Source: an uncultured Selenomonadales bacterium
GTDB taxonomy: Bacteria; Bacillota; Negativicutes; Selenomonadales; Selenomonadaceae
Assembly (NCBI GenBank): GCA_900315155.1
Contig: OMYB01000015.1
Span: 1 to 60,559, forward strand
Length of the DNA: 60,559 bases
Direction: 5' to 3'
Shown piece after piece: positions 25,093 to 32,210 of the stretch; position 1 is the first letter of the stretch; every line of letters starts with the position of its first letter. The notes below the pieces were generated by a model. It saw nothing but the letters and a program-made list of their open reading frames with translations. It was not told the origin of the DNA and did not search any database. A program made the translations under genes and the position numbers.

Positions 25093-27480
25093 CGTAGTAT
25101 CCTCCTTTGCCTGCCCGGCTGCTATATGGGCAGGCTCTTTTTCATGGGATTCGGCTTTATCCATAGCGACGGCATGCGCCGCGCGCCCGGTCTGAAAGAA
25201 GTTGAGCCGCAGGGCGTTCATCACGACGGTGACACTCGACAGGCTCATCGCCGCGGCGCCGATCATCGGGGACAGCTTGATACCAAAGCCCGGATAGAGA
25301 ATGCCCGCCGCGAGCGGAATGCAGATCACATTGTAGAAGAATGCCCAGAACAGGTTCTCCTTGATATTGCGCATGACGGACCGCGAAAGGCGGATCGCAT
25401 CGACGGCATCGAGGAGGTCGCTGCGCATGAGCACGGCATCTGCACTCTCGATGGCCACGTCCGTGCCGGCGCCGATCGCGATGCCGAGGTCGGCCTGCGC
25501 GAGGGCGGGGGCGTCGTTGATGCCGTCGCCGATCATCGCGACCTTATGTCCTTCGGCCTGGAGCTTGGCGATATGCTCAGCCTTGTGCTCGGGCAGGACG
25601 CCCGCGATGACCCGCGGGATGCCGAGGCGGCGGCGTACGGCCTCCGCCGTGCGCGCGTTATCGCCCGTGAGCATGACGACATCGACGCCGAGCTCGCGGA
25701 ACTTCGCGATGGCTTCCTTGCTCGTCGGCTTTTCCGTATCCGCTGCACCGAGGATACCGATGAGATGGTCATCCTGTGCGAAAAGCAGCGGCGTGCACCC
25801 GTCATCGGCAAGACGGTCGAGCGCACCCTGGCTGGTGCTGACATCGATGCCATGTTCCTGCATGAGCCGCACATTGCCTGCATAATACGTATGCCCATCG
25901 GCCTTGGCGCGCACGCCGCGGCCAAAGACAGCCTCAAACGCCTGCATGGCCTTTGGGACGATATGCTTCTCCTTTGCGTAGGCCATGACCGCCTCTGCGA
26001 GAGGATGCTCGCTGCCCTGCTCGAGTCCCGCTGCAATGGCGATGAGCTCCTGCTCGGATACGCCGAGGGGCTGCACGGCCGTGACCTGCGGCCGCCCATT
26101 CGTGATCGTACCCGTCTTGTCCATGACGACCGTATCGATTGCGTGAGCCGTTTCCAGCGCTTCCCCCGATTTGATGAGGATGCCGTTTTCGGCGCCCTTT
26201 CCCGTGCCCACCATGATGGCGACCGGCGTTGCCAGGCCGAGCGCGCAGGGACAGGAGATCACGAGAATCGAGATGGCGATGGAGAACGCGAACTCCGTCG
26301 AGGCACCCGATGCGAGCCAGATGCCGCCCACGACGACGGCGATGGCGATGACCGCCGGCACAAAGATCCCGGCGATGCGGTCGGCCAGGCGCGCGATCGG
26401 CGCTTTCGAGGCACTGGCCTCATCGACGAGGCGGATGATCTGGCTCAGCGTCGTATCCTCGCCCACGCGCTCCGCGCGAAAACGGATAAAGCCCTGCCGG
26501 TTGATCGTCGCCGACGTCACGGCGTCGCCCTTCTGTTTGTCCACGGGGATGGACTCGCCCGTGATGGCCGATTCGTCGACGCTCGTCTGGCCGTCCAGGA
26601 TGACGCCATCCGCCGGGATGCGCTCACCCGGCCGTACGACGACCGTATCGCCCTGTACGAGCTGCTCGATGGGGATGACCTGCTCCGTCCCGCCGCGCAC
26701 GACCGTCGCCTGCTTTGGCGCGAGGTCCATGAGTTTCTCGAGGGCCTTGCTCGTCTGCCCTTTCGCCTTGGCCTCCAGGTATTTGCCCACGGTAATGAGC
26801 GTGACGATCATGCCCGCCGACTCGAAGTAGAGATTCGTGCTGTACTCCCCGACGAGGGCCATATCGCCGTGCCCGAGGCCCCAGCCCATGCGGAAAATCG
26901 CAAAGGCACCAAAAAGTGCCGAGGCCATGGAGCCCATGCCCACGAGGCTGTCCATATTCGGGGCACCGCGGAACAGGTTCCGGAAACCGTTCGTATAGTA
27001 TTTCCGGTTCAGATACATAATCGGCAGCACGAGCAGGAACTGCGAAAACGCGAACGTAATGGCATTTTCCGGCCCGTGGAAGATATCCAGGAACCACTGC
27101 GGGAACTGGACGCCGAGGTACTCGTGTGCCATGTGGTGCATCGAGATGATCATCGTCGGGATGAGGAACACGATGGACCAGATGAGGCGGTGCTTCATCT
27201 CTGCGATGTTCTTCTGCACGGCAGATGCACCGCTTTCCGATGAAACCGCCTGCGTCGTCTTTGCCGCGCCTTTGACCGACGCGCCGTAGCCGGCATCCAC
27301 GACGGCCGCGATAATGGTGTCTGGATTCGTCCTGCTCTCGTCGTACTGCAGCTGCATGCTGTTCGTGAGCAGATTGACCGTGACATCTGCCGTGCCTTCG
27401 ACCTTCTTCACGGCTTTCTCGACACGGGCCGAGCAGGCCGAGCACGTCATGCCCGTGATATCAAATTTTTCTTTCTTCAT
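24889..27480 (-). CDS. copA: Copper-exporting P1B-type ATPase with C-terminal CopZ-like domain
   Basis: An 863-residue Cu(I)-exporting ATPase of the inner membrane. Residues 1-65 form an N-terminal heavy-metal domain with GMTCSACSARVEKA (CxxC). The actuator TGES motif follows, then the membrane CPC in ISCPCALGLATP near residue 400, the phosphorylated Asp in MDKTGTITNG near 445, SEHPLAEAV of the nucleotide domain, and MIGDGINDAPALA near 640. After the last helices an approximately 35-residue linker leads to a second metal domain with IEGMMCAHCQKHVQ (CxxC) at the C-terminus. A start codon and strong ribosome binding site lie exactly at that domain boundary (see the nested entry). The ATG at 27480 has AGGGGG seven bases upstream. 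It is 48 bases downstream of csoR, in one copper-responsive operon. Confidence 0.95.
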   Translation of the reverse strand: MKKEKFDITGMTCSACSARVEKAVKKVEGTADVTVNLLTNSMQLQYDESRTNPDTIIAAVVDAGYGASVKGAAKTTQAVSSESGASAVQKNIAEMKHRLIWSIVFLIPTMIISMHHMAHEYLGVQFPQWFLDIFHGPENAITFAFSQFLLVLPIMYLNRKYYTNGFRNLFRGAPNMDSLVGMGSMASALFGAFAIFRMGWGLGHGDMALVGEYSTNLYFESAGMIVTLITVGKYLEAKAKGQTSKALEKLMDLAPKQATVVRGGTEQVIPIEQLVQGDTVVVRPGERIPADGVILDGQTSVDESAITGESIPVDKQKGDAVTSATINRQGFIRFRAERVGEDTTLSQIIRLVDEASASKAPIARLADRIAGIFVPAVIAIAVVVGGIWLASGASTEFAFSIAISILVISCPCALGLATPVAIMVGTGKGAENGILIKSGEALETAHAIDTVVMDKTGTITNGRPQVTAVQPLGVSEQELIAIAAGLEQGSEHPLAEAVMAYAKEKHIVPKAMQAFEAVFGRGVRAKADGHTYYAGNVRLMQEHGIDVSTSQGALDRLADDGCTPLLFAQDDHLIGILGAADTEKPTSKEAIAKFRELGVDVVMLTGDNARTAEAVRRRLGIPRVIAGVLPEHKAEHIAKLQAEGHKVAMIGDGINDAPALAQADLGIAIGAGTDVAIESADAVLMRSDLLDAVDAIRLSRSVMRNIKENLFWAFFYNVICIPLAAGILYPGFGIKLSPMIGAAAMSLSSVTVVMNALRLNFFQTGRAAHAVAMDKAESHEKEPAHIAAGQAKEDTTMKTTLKIEGMMCAHCQKHVQDALSKMDGVTAVTVDLEGGKADVEATREIPQDEFKQVITDAGYELVG

Positions 27481-27528
27481 AGGATACCCCCTTGTCATGC
27501 AAAACGCGCGGATTGCTCCCTCCGCCGC

Positions 27529-27852
27529 TTATTTCATGACTTTCTGGAGCGTGCAGACCAGCTCATCGACGACCTCATCGTGACCGGCGCGGATGTCCTC
27601 CACAACACAGCTCTTGATATGCTGGGCGAGGAGTTCCTTGTTGAATGCGTTGAGCGCCGACTGGATGGCGCTGACCTGCGTGAGGATATCCACGCAGTAG
27701 CGGTCGTCCTCGACCATCTTGCGCACGCCGCGCACCTGCCCTTCGATGCGGTTCAGCCGCGAAATCAGGCATTTGTACTCCCTGCCGTCCTTATCGCGGT
27801 GCTTGTGCTTGACGCCGTCTGCACAGCAGCATGTTTTTTCTTCTTCTGCCAT
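27529..27852 (-). CDS. csoR: Copper-sensing transcriptional repressor CsoR
   Basis: A 107-residue all-helical repressor of the CsoR/RcnR family that releases DNA on binding Cu(I). The family core ISRLNRIEGQVRGVRKMVED is followed by the ligand set Cys in RYCVDIL, His in AQHIKSC and Cys four residues later, the Cys-His-Cys pattern of copper sensors. The N-terminus has an extra Cys cluster (EEEKTCCCADG) and His residues that could also bind metal. The ATG at 27852 follows AGGAGAG; an upstream in-frame start would overlap the operator region. It is the first gene of the csoR-copA operon and its operators lie in its own promoter, so it should be autoregulated. Confidence 0.94.
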   Translation of the reverse strand: MAEEEKTCCCADGVKHKHRDKDGREYKCLISRLNRIEGQVRGVRKMVEDDRYCVDILTQVSAIQSALNAFNKELLAQHIKSCVVEDIRAGHDEVVDELVCTLQKVMK

Positions 27853-27901
27853 CGTAAAACTCTCCTGTCTATATGGGGTACCCTGACCGTCTCTCACAGT
27901 C

Positions 27902-27952
27902 CATATACCCCCTTACGGTATTGATTTTATACCTATAGGGGGTATATGTCAA
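27902..27952 (-). promoter_or_regulatory. csoR-copA promoter with two inverted CsoR operators
   Basis: On the minus strand TTGACA (27952-27947) is followed after 17 bases by TAAAAT (27929-27924). On the plus strand ATACCTATAGGGGGTATAT (about 27929-27947) fills the spacer. A second copy, ATACCGTAAGGGGGTATAT, lies on the minus strand at about 27921-27903 over the transcription start. Both match the TACCxTAxGGGGGTA form of CsoR sites. Confidence 0.88.
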
Positions 27953-27955
27953 GGC

Positions 27956-27981
27956 AAAAAAGAGAGTGCCTACGCACTCTC
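27956..27981 (-). terminator. Terminator of the secreted TPR protein gene
   Basis: GAGAGTGC (27962-27969) pairs perfectly with GCACTCTC (27974-27981) around CTAC, and a T-run follows on the minus strand. It lies directly upstream of the csoR promoter and insulates it. Confidence 0.9.
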
Positions 27982-27986
27982 CCTGC

Positions 27987-28994
27987 TTATTGACGGTGAT
28001 GATGGCCGCCCTGAATCGACCCGATGATAATGTCCCCCAGTACCTTGCCCCAGTCTACATCCTCCGGCTTTGACGCACGTGGCTTGGCATGCGCCTTTTC
28101 GTCGGCGCGCTGCAGGGCACGCCATATATTGTCGTCCGTCTTATCCGAGGCATCCCAGGCGAGCTTCAGCTCGTCGTATGCCACATCCCAGCGCTCCTGA
28201 TCCGAGTAGATGAGACCGCGGTAGTAGTGGCTGCGCCAGATCGGGTAGATTGCATTATCATGCGGCGTACGCTGGGCACTCGAGAAATCCTCAAGCGCGA
28301 GATACGTCGAGTGCATCTCATAATACGCCCGCCCGCGCAGATAATATGCATAGGCCAGCGGGCTGTCGCTGACACTGCGGTCGCTGATGATCGCGCTCGT
28401 GCGCGTTACCGCCTCACGGTACGCCTCACGCTGGATGAGCGCAACGACCTGATCGAATTCCTGCCCAAGCGTATACTGGCTCTCGAGCTTGCCGCCGATT
28501 TCCGTCTTTTCCTTGCCATTGGCTTTCTGGTACTTTTCCAGGAGTTCCTCATTCTGTTTCTTGAGTGCATCCCGCTCTTTCTGGAGTTTCTCGATTTCAT
28601 CTTTGCGCTGCATCATGGCCTGGAGGTCGAGATGGTCCGTATCGACCTCTGCCGTGATCGTCACCGTATATTTCCAGACATCCCCCGTGAGTGACGGCTG
28701 ATCTTTCTCATCGGTCACTTTCAGGACTGTGCCGGAAATCGTGCGGACCTCATCCTCGCTGAGCTTGAGGTTCTGCGTCTTCGAATAGCTCTCGACATAG
28801 ACGCCGGCCTTCTCCGTCGCCACGCGCATGGCTTCCTGCCGCGCCGCGTCCTTCGCGACCTTCGGCGAGTCGTTCTCGCCCATGATATAGACGCCCGATG
28901 CCGTGATCACCTGCGGGGCCGCCGCTCCCGTCATCGGCAGCAGGAGCAGCACGGCAGCCAGCAGCAGGGGCACAAGTCCTTTCCTGACGTTCAT
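27987..28994 (-). CDS. Secreted protein with FlgT/LPP20-like N-domain, coiled coil and TPR-like repeats
   Basis: A 335-residue exported protein of unknown role. A signal peptide (LVPLLLAAVLLLLPMTGAAA) ends near residue 27. Residues 28-120 (ASGVYIMGENDSPKVAKDAA, then EAMRVATEKAGVYVES) resemble the N-terminal domain shared by FlgT and LPP20-type envelope proteins. A charged coiled coil (residues about 125-175) follows, then TPR-like helices (YYLRGRAYYEMHSTYLALED). The C-terminus ends in GGHHHRQ, a natural His-rich tail. The ATG at 28994 has AAGGTGG eight bases upstream and fits the signal peptide; an upstream start would bury it. It is a monocistronic unit with its own terminator. Periplasmic location is inferred. 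Confidence 0.75.
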   Translation of the reverse strand: MNVRKGLVPLLLAAVLLLLPMTGAAAPQVITASGVYIMGENDSPKVAKDAARQEAMRVATEKAGVYVESYSKTQNLKLSEDEVRTISGTVLKVTDEKDQPSLTGDVWKYTVTITAEVDTDHLDLQAMMQRKDEIEKLQKERDALKKQNEELLEKYQKANGKEKTEIGGKLESQYTLGQEFDQVVALIQREAYREAVTRTSAIISDRSVSDSPLAYAYYLRGRAYYEMHSTYLALEDFSSAQRTPHDNAIYPIWRSHYYRGLIYSDQERWDVAYDELKLAWDASDKTDDNIWRALQRADEKAHAKPRASKPEDVDWGKVLGDIIIGSIQGGHHHRQ

Positions 28995-29205
28995 CACATC
29001 TGCCACCTTCTTACTATAGCTAGGAAAGATCGTTTCTCGTCTTTCCGCTCTATGATACCTATCGATATTCTTCCCCTTCATCTTAACCAACCGGCCGTAT
29101 GGGGGAATTGTAATCCGTTAAGAAGTTCATTAATCCGTTGATGGAGTCAACCGGAGGAGCAAAAACAGCCCTGCGAAAAAAATGAAACTTTTTTCGAAAA
29201 AAGTG

Positions 29206-29234
29206 TTGACAGTTCCGCATGACGAGGCTATAAT
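29206..29234 (+). promoter_or_regulatory. Consensus promoter of tRNA-Thr
   Basis: TTGACA (29206-29211) and TATAAT (29229-29234) are perfect and spaced by 17 bases, 45 bases upstream of the tRNA. Confidence 0.93.
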
Positions 29235-29279
29235 ATATCTTGTCAGTTGCGAGAGCGACAAAGACCAAAAACAAAATAT

Positions 29280-29355
29280 GCTGATTTAGCTCAGTTGGTA
29301 GAGCAGCTCATTCGTAATGAGCAGGTCGTAGGTTCGAATCCTATAATCAGCTCCA
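29280..29355 (+). tRNA. tRNA-Thr (anticodon CGT)
   Basis: A 76-base cloverleaf with acceptor GCTGATT/AATCAGC, D-loop TTAGCTCAGTTGGTAGAG, anticodon loop TTCGTAA (anticodon CGT at 29313-29315, reading ACG), T-arm GGTTCGAATCC, and an encoded CCA. It is a single-gene unit with a perfect promoter and terminator. Confidence 0.97.
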
Positions 29356-29365
29356 TTGCAAAGTC

Positions 29366-29394
29366 AAACCTCCGAGATGTTCGGAGGTTTTTTT
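29366..29394 (+). terminator. Terminator of tRNA-Thr
   Basis: AAACCTCCGA (29366-29375) pairs with TCGGAGGTTT (29381-29390) around five bases, and the T-run continues to 29394. Confidence 0.93.
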
Positions 29395-29417
29395 GTAGTA
29401 TATATTTGTAGAAATAC

Positions 29418-29456
29418 AAAAAGACCGTCCCTCAGCCAATGCCGGGAACGGTCTTT
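29418..29456 (-). terminator. Terminator of the amino-acid permease gene
   Basis: AAAGACCGT near 29420 pairs with ACGGTCTTT ending at 29456. On the minus strand a T-run (complement of 29418-29422) follows. It lies just after the permease stop codon, facing the tRNA terminator. Confidence 0.88.
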
Positions 29457-29459
29457 GCT

Positions 29460-30806
29460 TTATGCGTGATTCTTTTTATAAATCTGATACCCCACGCCGA
29501 GCACGGCGAGCCAGATCGGGAGGAAGAGGACGGCGAGCTGCATGTCGGGGATCTGCGCCATGAAGAACACGACGGCGGCCAGGAACAGCAGGCTGAGGTA
29601 GTTCGTCGCCGGATAGAGGATCGACTGGAACTTCGTCGTCTTGCCCGCTGCCGCGCAGGCCTGGCGGAACTTCAGATGCGTGACGCATATGACCACCCAG
29701 CTGATGACGGCCGCGCAGGTGGCGATCATCATGAGGTACATGAAGACGTGTCCCTCGAGGAAATAGTTCAGCAGCACGACCACGAGCGTGCAGCCCGACG
29801 ACACGAGGATGCCGACGACCGGCACGCCGTGCACGGACAGGCTCTTGAAGATGGCCGGGGCCTCCCCTTTCTGCGCCAGGCCGTACAGCATGCGGCTGTT
29901 GCTGTAAATCGCGGAGTTATACACGGAGATCGCCGCGATGAGCACGACGAAATTCAGGATGTGCGCCGCTGCCGGGATACCGACGTTCTGGAAAATCTGG
30001 ACGAACGGACTGGCCTTCATGCCGACCTCATTCCACGGCCAGAGCGCCATGAGCACGATCATGGTGCCGACGTAGAAAATCAGGATACGCCAGATGACCT
30101 GGTTGATGGCACGTGGAATCGTGCGGTCCGGGTCCTCTGCCTCGCCGGCCGTGATACCGATGAGCTCGATGCCGCCGAACGAGAACATGACGACGGCCGT
30201 CGCGAGCGCAAAGCCCCAGAATCCATTCGGGGCAAAGCCGCCGTTGCTCCAGAGATTGCTGAAGTTCTCCGGGAACGGCTGCGGCGAAACACCGAGCAGG
30301 TAGAGGCCGAGCACGATCATGAGCACGATGGCCGTGATCTTGACGAGCGCCATCCAGAACTCCGTCTCGCCGTAAGCGCGCACGTTGATGAGATTCAGCG
30401 CCGTGATGACGACCAGGCACACGAGCGCCGAGAGCCATTGCGGCACGTCGGGCAGCCAGAAATTCACGTAGATGCCGACGGCCGTGAGCTCGGCCATCGA
30501 GACGAGCACGTAGTTGAACCAATAGTTCCAGCCCGAAACGAACCCCGCGAAGCGGCCCCAGTATTTCGAAGCATAATAGCTGAACGAGCCCGAGACCGGC
30601 TCATCCACAGCCATCTCTCCGAGCATGCGCATGATAAAGAAGATCACGATACCGCCGAGCAGATAGGACAGGATGACGGCCGGCCCTGCGAGCGCAATCG
30701 TCGATGCCGAGCCGTAAAACAGCCCCGTGCCGATCGCGCCGCCCAGCGCAATCATCTGCAGATGCCGGTTCTTCAGCCCGCGTTTCATCTGTGCAGGTTT
30801 ATCCAT
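29460..30806 (-). CDS. Amino-acid permease of the AAT (APC superfamily) type
   Basis: A 448-residue, about 12-helix cytoplasmic-membrane transporter. It opens MKRGLKNRHLQMIALGGAIG, the conserved start of AAT permeases (key residues LKNRHLQMIALGG), followed by GTGLFYGSA. FSFGGIELIGITAGEAEDP near residue 205 and YNSAIYSNSRMLYGLAQKG near 300 are also family motifs. Relatives move aromatic amino acids, proline, GABA or glutamine by proton symport; the substrate cannot be told here. GAGGAATGTC precedes the ATG. It is a single gene divergent from the MFS exporter and shares a 168-base promoter region with it. Confidence 0.9.
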   Translation of the reverse strand: MDKPAQMKRGLKNRHLQMIALGGAIGTGLFYGSASTIALAGPAVILSYLLGGIVIFFIMRMLGEMAVDEPVSGSFSYYASKYWGRFAGFVSGWNYWFNYVLVSMAELTAVGIYVNFWLPDVPQWLSALVCLVVITALNLINVRAYGETEFWMALVKITAIVLMIVLGLYLLGVSPQPFPENFSNLWSNGGFAPNGFWGFALATAVVMFSFGGIELIGITAGEAEDPDRTIPRAINQVIWRILIFYVGTMIVLMALWPWNEVGMKASPFVQIFQNVGIPAAAHILNFVVLIAAISVYNSAIYSNSRMLYGLAQKGEAPAIFKSLSVHGVPVVGILVSSGCTLVVVLLNYFLEGHVFMYLMMIATCAAVISWVVICVTHLKFRQACAAAGKTTKFQSILYPATNYLSLLFLAAVVFFMAQIPDMQLAVLFLPIWLAVLGVGYQIYKKNHA

Positions 30807-30856
30807 AAGACATTCCTCAATTCTTAGATAATATATGAGTACAAAAATACTTTCCT

Positions 30857-30886
30857 ATTATACCATCATAGCGATAGGAATTGCAA
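30857..30886 (-). promoter_or_regulatory. Permease promoter
   Basis: On the minus strand TTGCAA (30886-30881) is followed after 18 bases by TATAAT (30862-30857), preceded by TGG (extended -10). Confidence 0.65.
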
Positions 30887-30921
30887 GATGTATGCAAAAT
30901 TCTTCAAAGTGTAACGCCATT

Positions 30922-30950
30922 TGCACTGGGCAAACCACAGCGATATAATA
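30922..30950 (+). promoter_or_regulatory. MFS exporter promoter
   Basis: TTGCAC (30922-30927) is followed after 17 bases by TATAAT (30945-30950), 24 bases upstream of the start codon. It diverges from the permease promoter, so a regulator binding between them could affect both. Confidence 0.7.
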
Positions 30951-30974
30951 GAGCCATATTTCCAGGAGGTACAT

Positions 30975-32144
30975 ATGCAACGTTTCGATCCACGCATTTA
31001 TCTGTTTGCCTGCGGGCATTTCTCGGTCGACTGGGCACAGAGCGCCCTGCCGGCACTCATCCCCTATTTCATCGCGACCTGCCATCTGAACTATCAGGAC
31101 GCGGGCTCGCTGATGTTCGCGAACATCCTGCTCGCATCCATCCTGCAGCCGCTGTTCGGCTACTACGCAGACAAGGTCTCCAAGCCCTGGATTGCCCCGA
31201 TCGGCCCGCTCGTCAGCGGCCTGGCCATCGCGGCCATCCCATTCACCACGAACTACTGGCTCATCTTCCTCTGCTCCATGCTCAGCGGCGTCGGCTCGGC
31301 GTTCTACCACCCGGAGGCCGCGCGCATGGTCAACGGCCTTGCCGGCGACCAGAAAGGGCGCGCGCTCGGCACATTCTCCGTCGGCGGCAACGCCGGCTTT
31401 GCCGTCGGGCCGATGGTCTCCGGCTTCTTTGCCTACGTCGCCGGCATAGAGGGGCTGGTCGTCTTCGGCATCGTGAACACCGTCATCGCCCTGCTGCTCT
31501 ATCACCAGATCCCGCGCGTCCGCGCCGATATCAAAAAGCTTCGCATCGCAGAGGAAAAAGCCCACCCGAACCTCGTACGCGAAAACGACTGGCGCTCGTT
31601 TGGCAAGCTCACGTTCGCCATCTTCGCGCGCTCCACGGCGTTCTCCACGTGCAACGCGTTCATCCCGCTCTACTGGATGCACGTGCTGAACACCTCTGCC
31701 CAGAACGGCAGTCTGGCGCTCACGATTCTCTTTACGCTCGGCGCGTTCGTCACCTATTTCGGCGGCCTGATCTCCGACCGGCTCGGCTTCGTCCGCATCA
31801 TGCGCCTCTCGTTCGCCCTCATGATCCCGGCTATGGCGCTGCTCGTCAACAGCACGAATGTCACGGTCGCGACGGGCGCGCTCGTACCCGTGGCCTTCGC
31901 CCTGTTCGCGCCGTACAGCGCCATCGTCGTACTCGGACAGACGTACCTAGGCAAGAACATCGCGTTTGCCTCTGGCGTCACGCTCGGCCTGCAGGGCACG
32001 TTCGGCGGCCTGCTCGCGCCGCTCATCGGCCGCGCCGCCGATACCTGGGGCTTGCAGCCCGCGTTGCAGATCCTCTGGGTCATCGCCATCATCGCGACCA
32101 TCGCGTCATTCCTGCTGCCTATAACGGCAGAGGATAAATCCTAA
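30975..32144 (+). CDS. MFS transporter of the fosmidomycin-resistance (Fsr) type
   Basis: A 389-residue, 12-helix major facilitator protein. HFSVDWAQSALPALIPYFI near residue 15, LQPLFGYYADK near 55 and GSAFYHPEAARMVNGLAG near 105 match the Fsr subgroup; the FYHPEAAR stretch corresponds to FHPESSR in the E. coli protein. Fsr-type proteins export fosmidomycin and related compounds, but many members have no known substrate, so drug export is not proven. AGGAGGT lies four bases before the ATG. It is a single gene with its own promoter and a bidirectional terminator. Confidence 0.85.
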   Translation: MQRFDPRIYLFACGHFSVDWAQSALPALIPYFIATCHLNYQDAGSLMFANILLASILQPLFGYYADKVSKPWIAPIGPLVSGLAIAAIPFTTNYWLIFLCSMLSGVGSAFYHPEAARMVNGLAGDQKGRALGTFSVGGNAGFAVGPMVSGFFAYVAGIEGLVVFGIVNTVIALLLYHQIPRVRADIKKLRIAEEKAHPNLVRENDWRSFGKLTFAIFARSTAFSTCNAFIPLYWMHVLNTSAQNGSLALTILFTLGAFVTYFGGLISDRLGFVRIMRLSFALMIPAMALLVNSTNVTVATGALVPVAFALFAPYSAIVVLGQTYLGKNIAFASGVTLGLQGTFGGLLAPLIGRAADTWGLQPALQILWVIAIIATIASFLLPITAEDKS

Positions 32145-32152
32145 CGCAAAAG

Positions 32153-32204
32153 AAAAATAAGGGGCTGTGCACGAGTGAAGAATCACTTATGCACAGCCCT
32201 TTTT
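32153..32204. terminator. Bidirectional terminator between the MFS and hsdR genes
   Basis: GGGCTGTGCA (32162-32171) and TGCACAGCCC (32190-32199) form a 10-bp stem, with GTGA/TCAC inside the loop. T-runs follow on both strands (32200-32204 on plus; complement of A-rich 32153-32159 on minus), serving convergent genes. Confidence 0.9.
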
Positions 32205-32210
32205 GCTGCC

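Noticed and set aside
25033..27243. A 736-codon plus-strand frame opposite copA
   Set aside because: Antisense shadow of copA, with no motif and no start signal.
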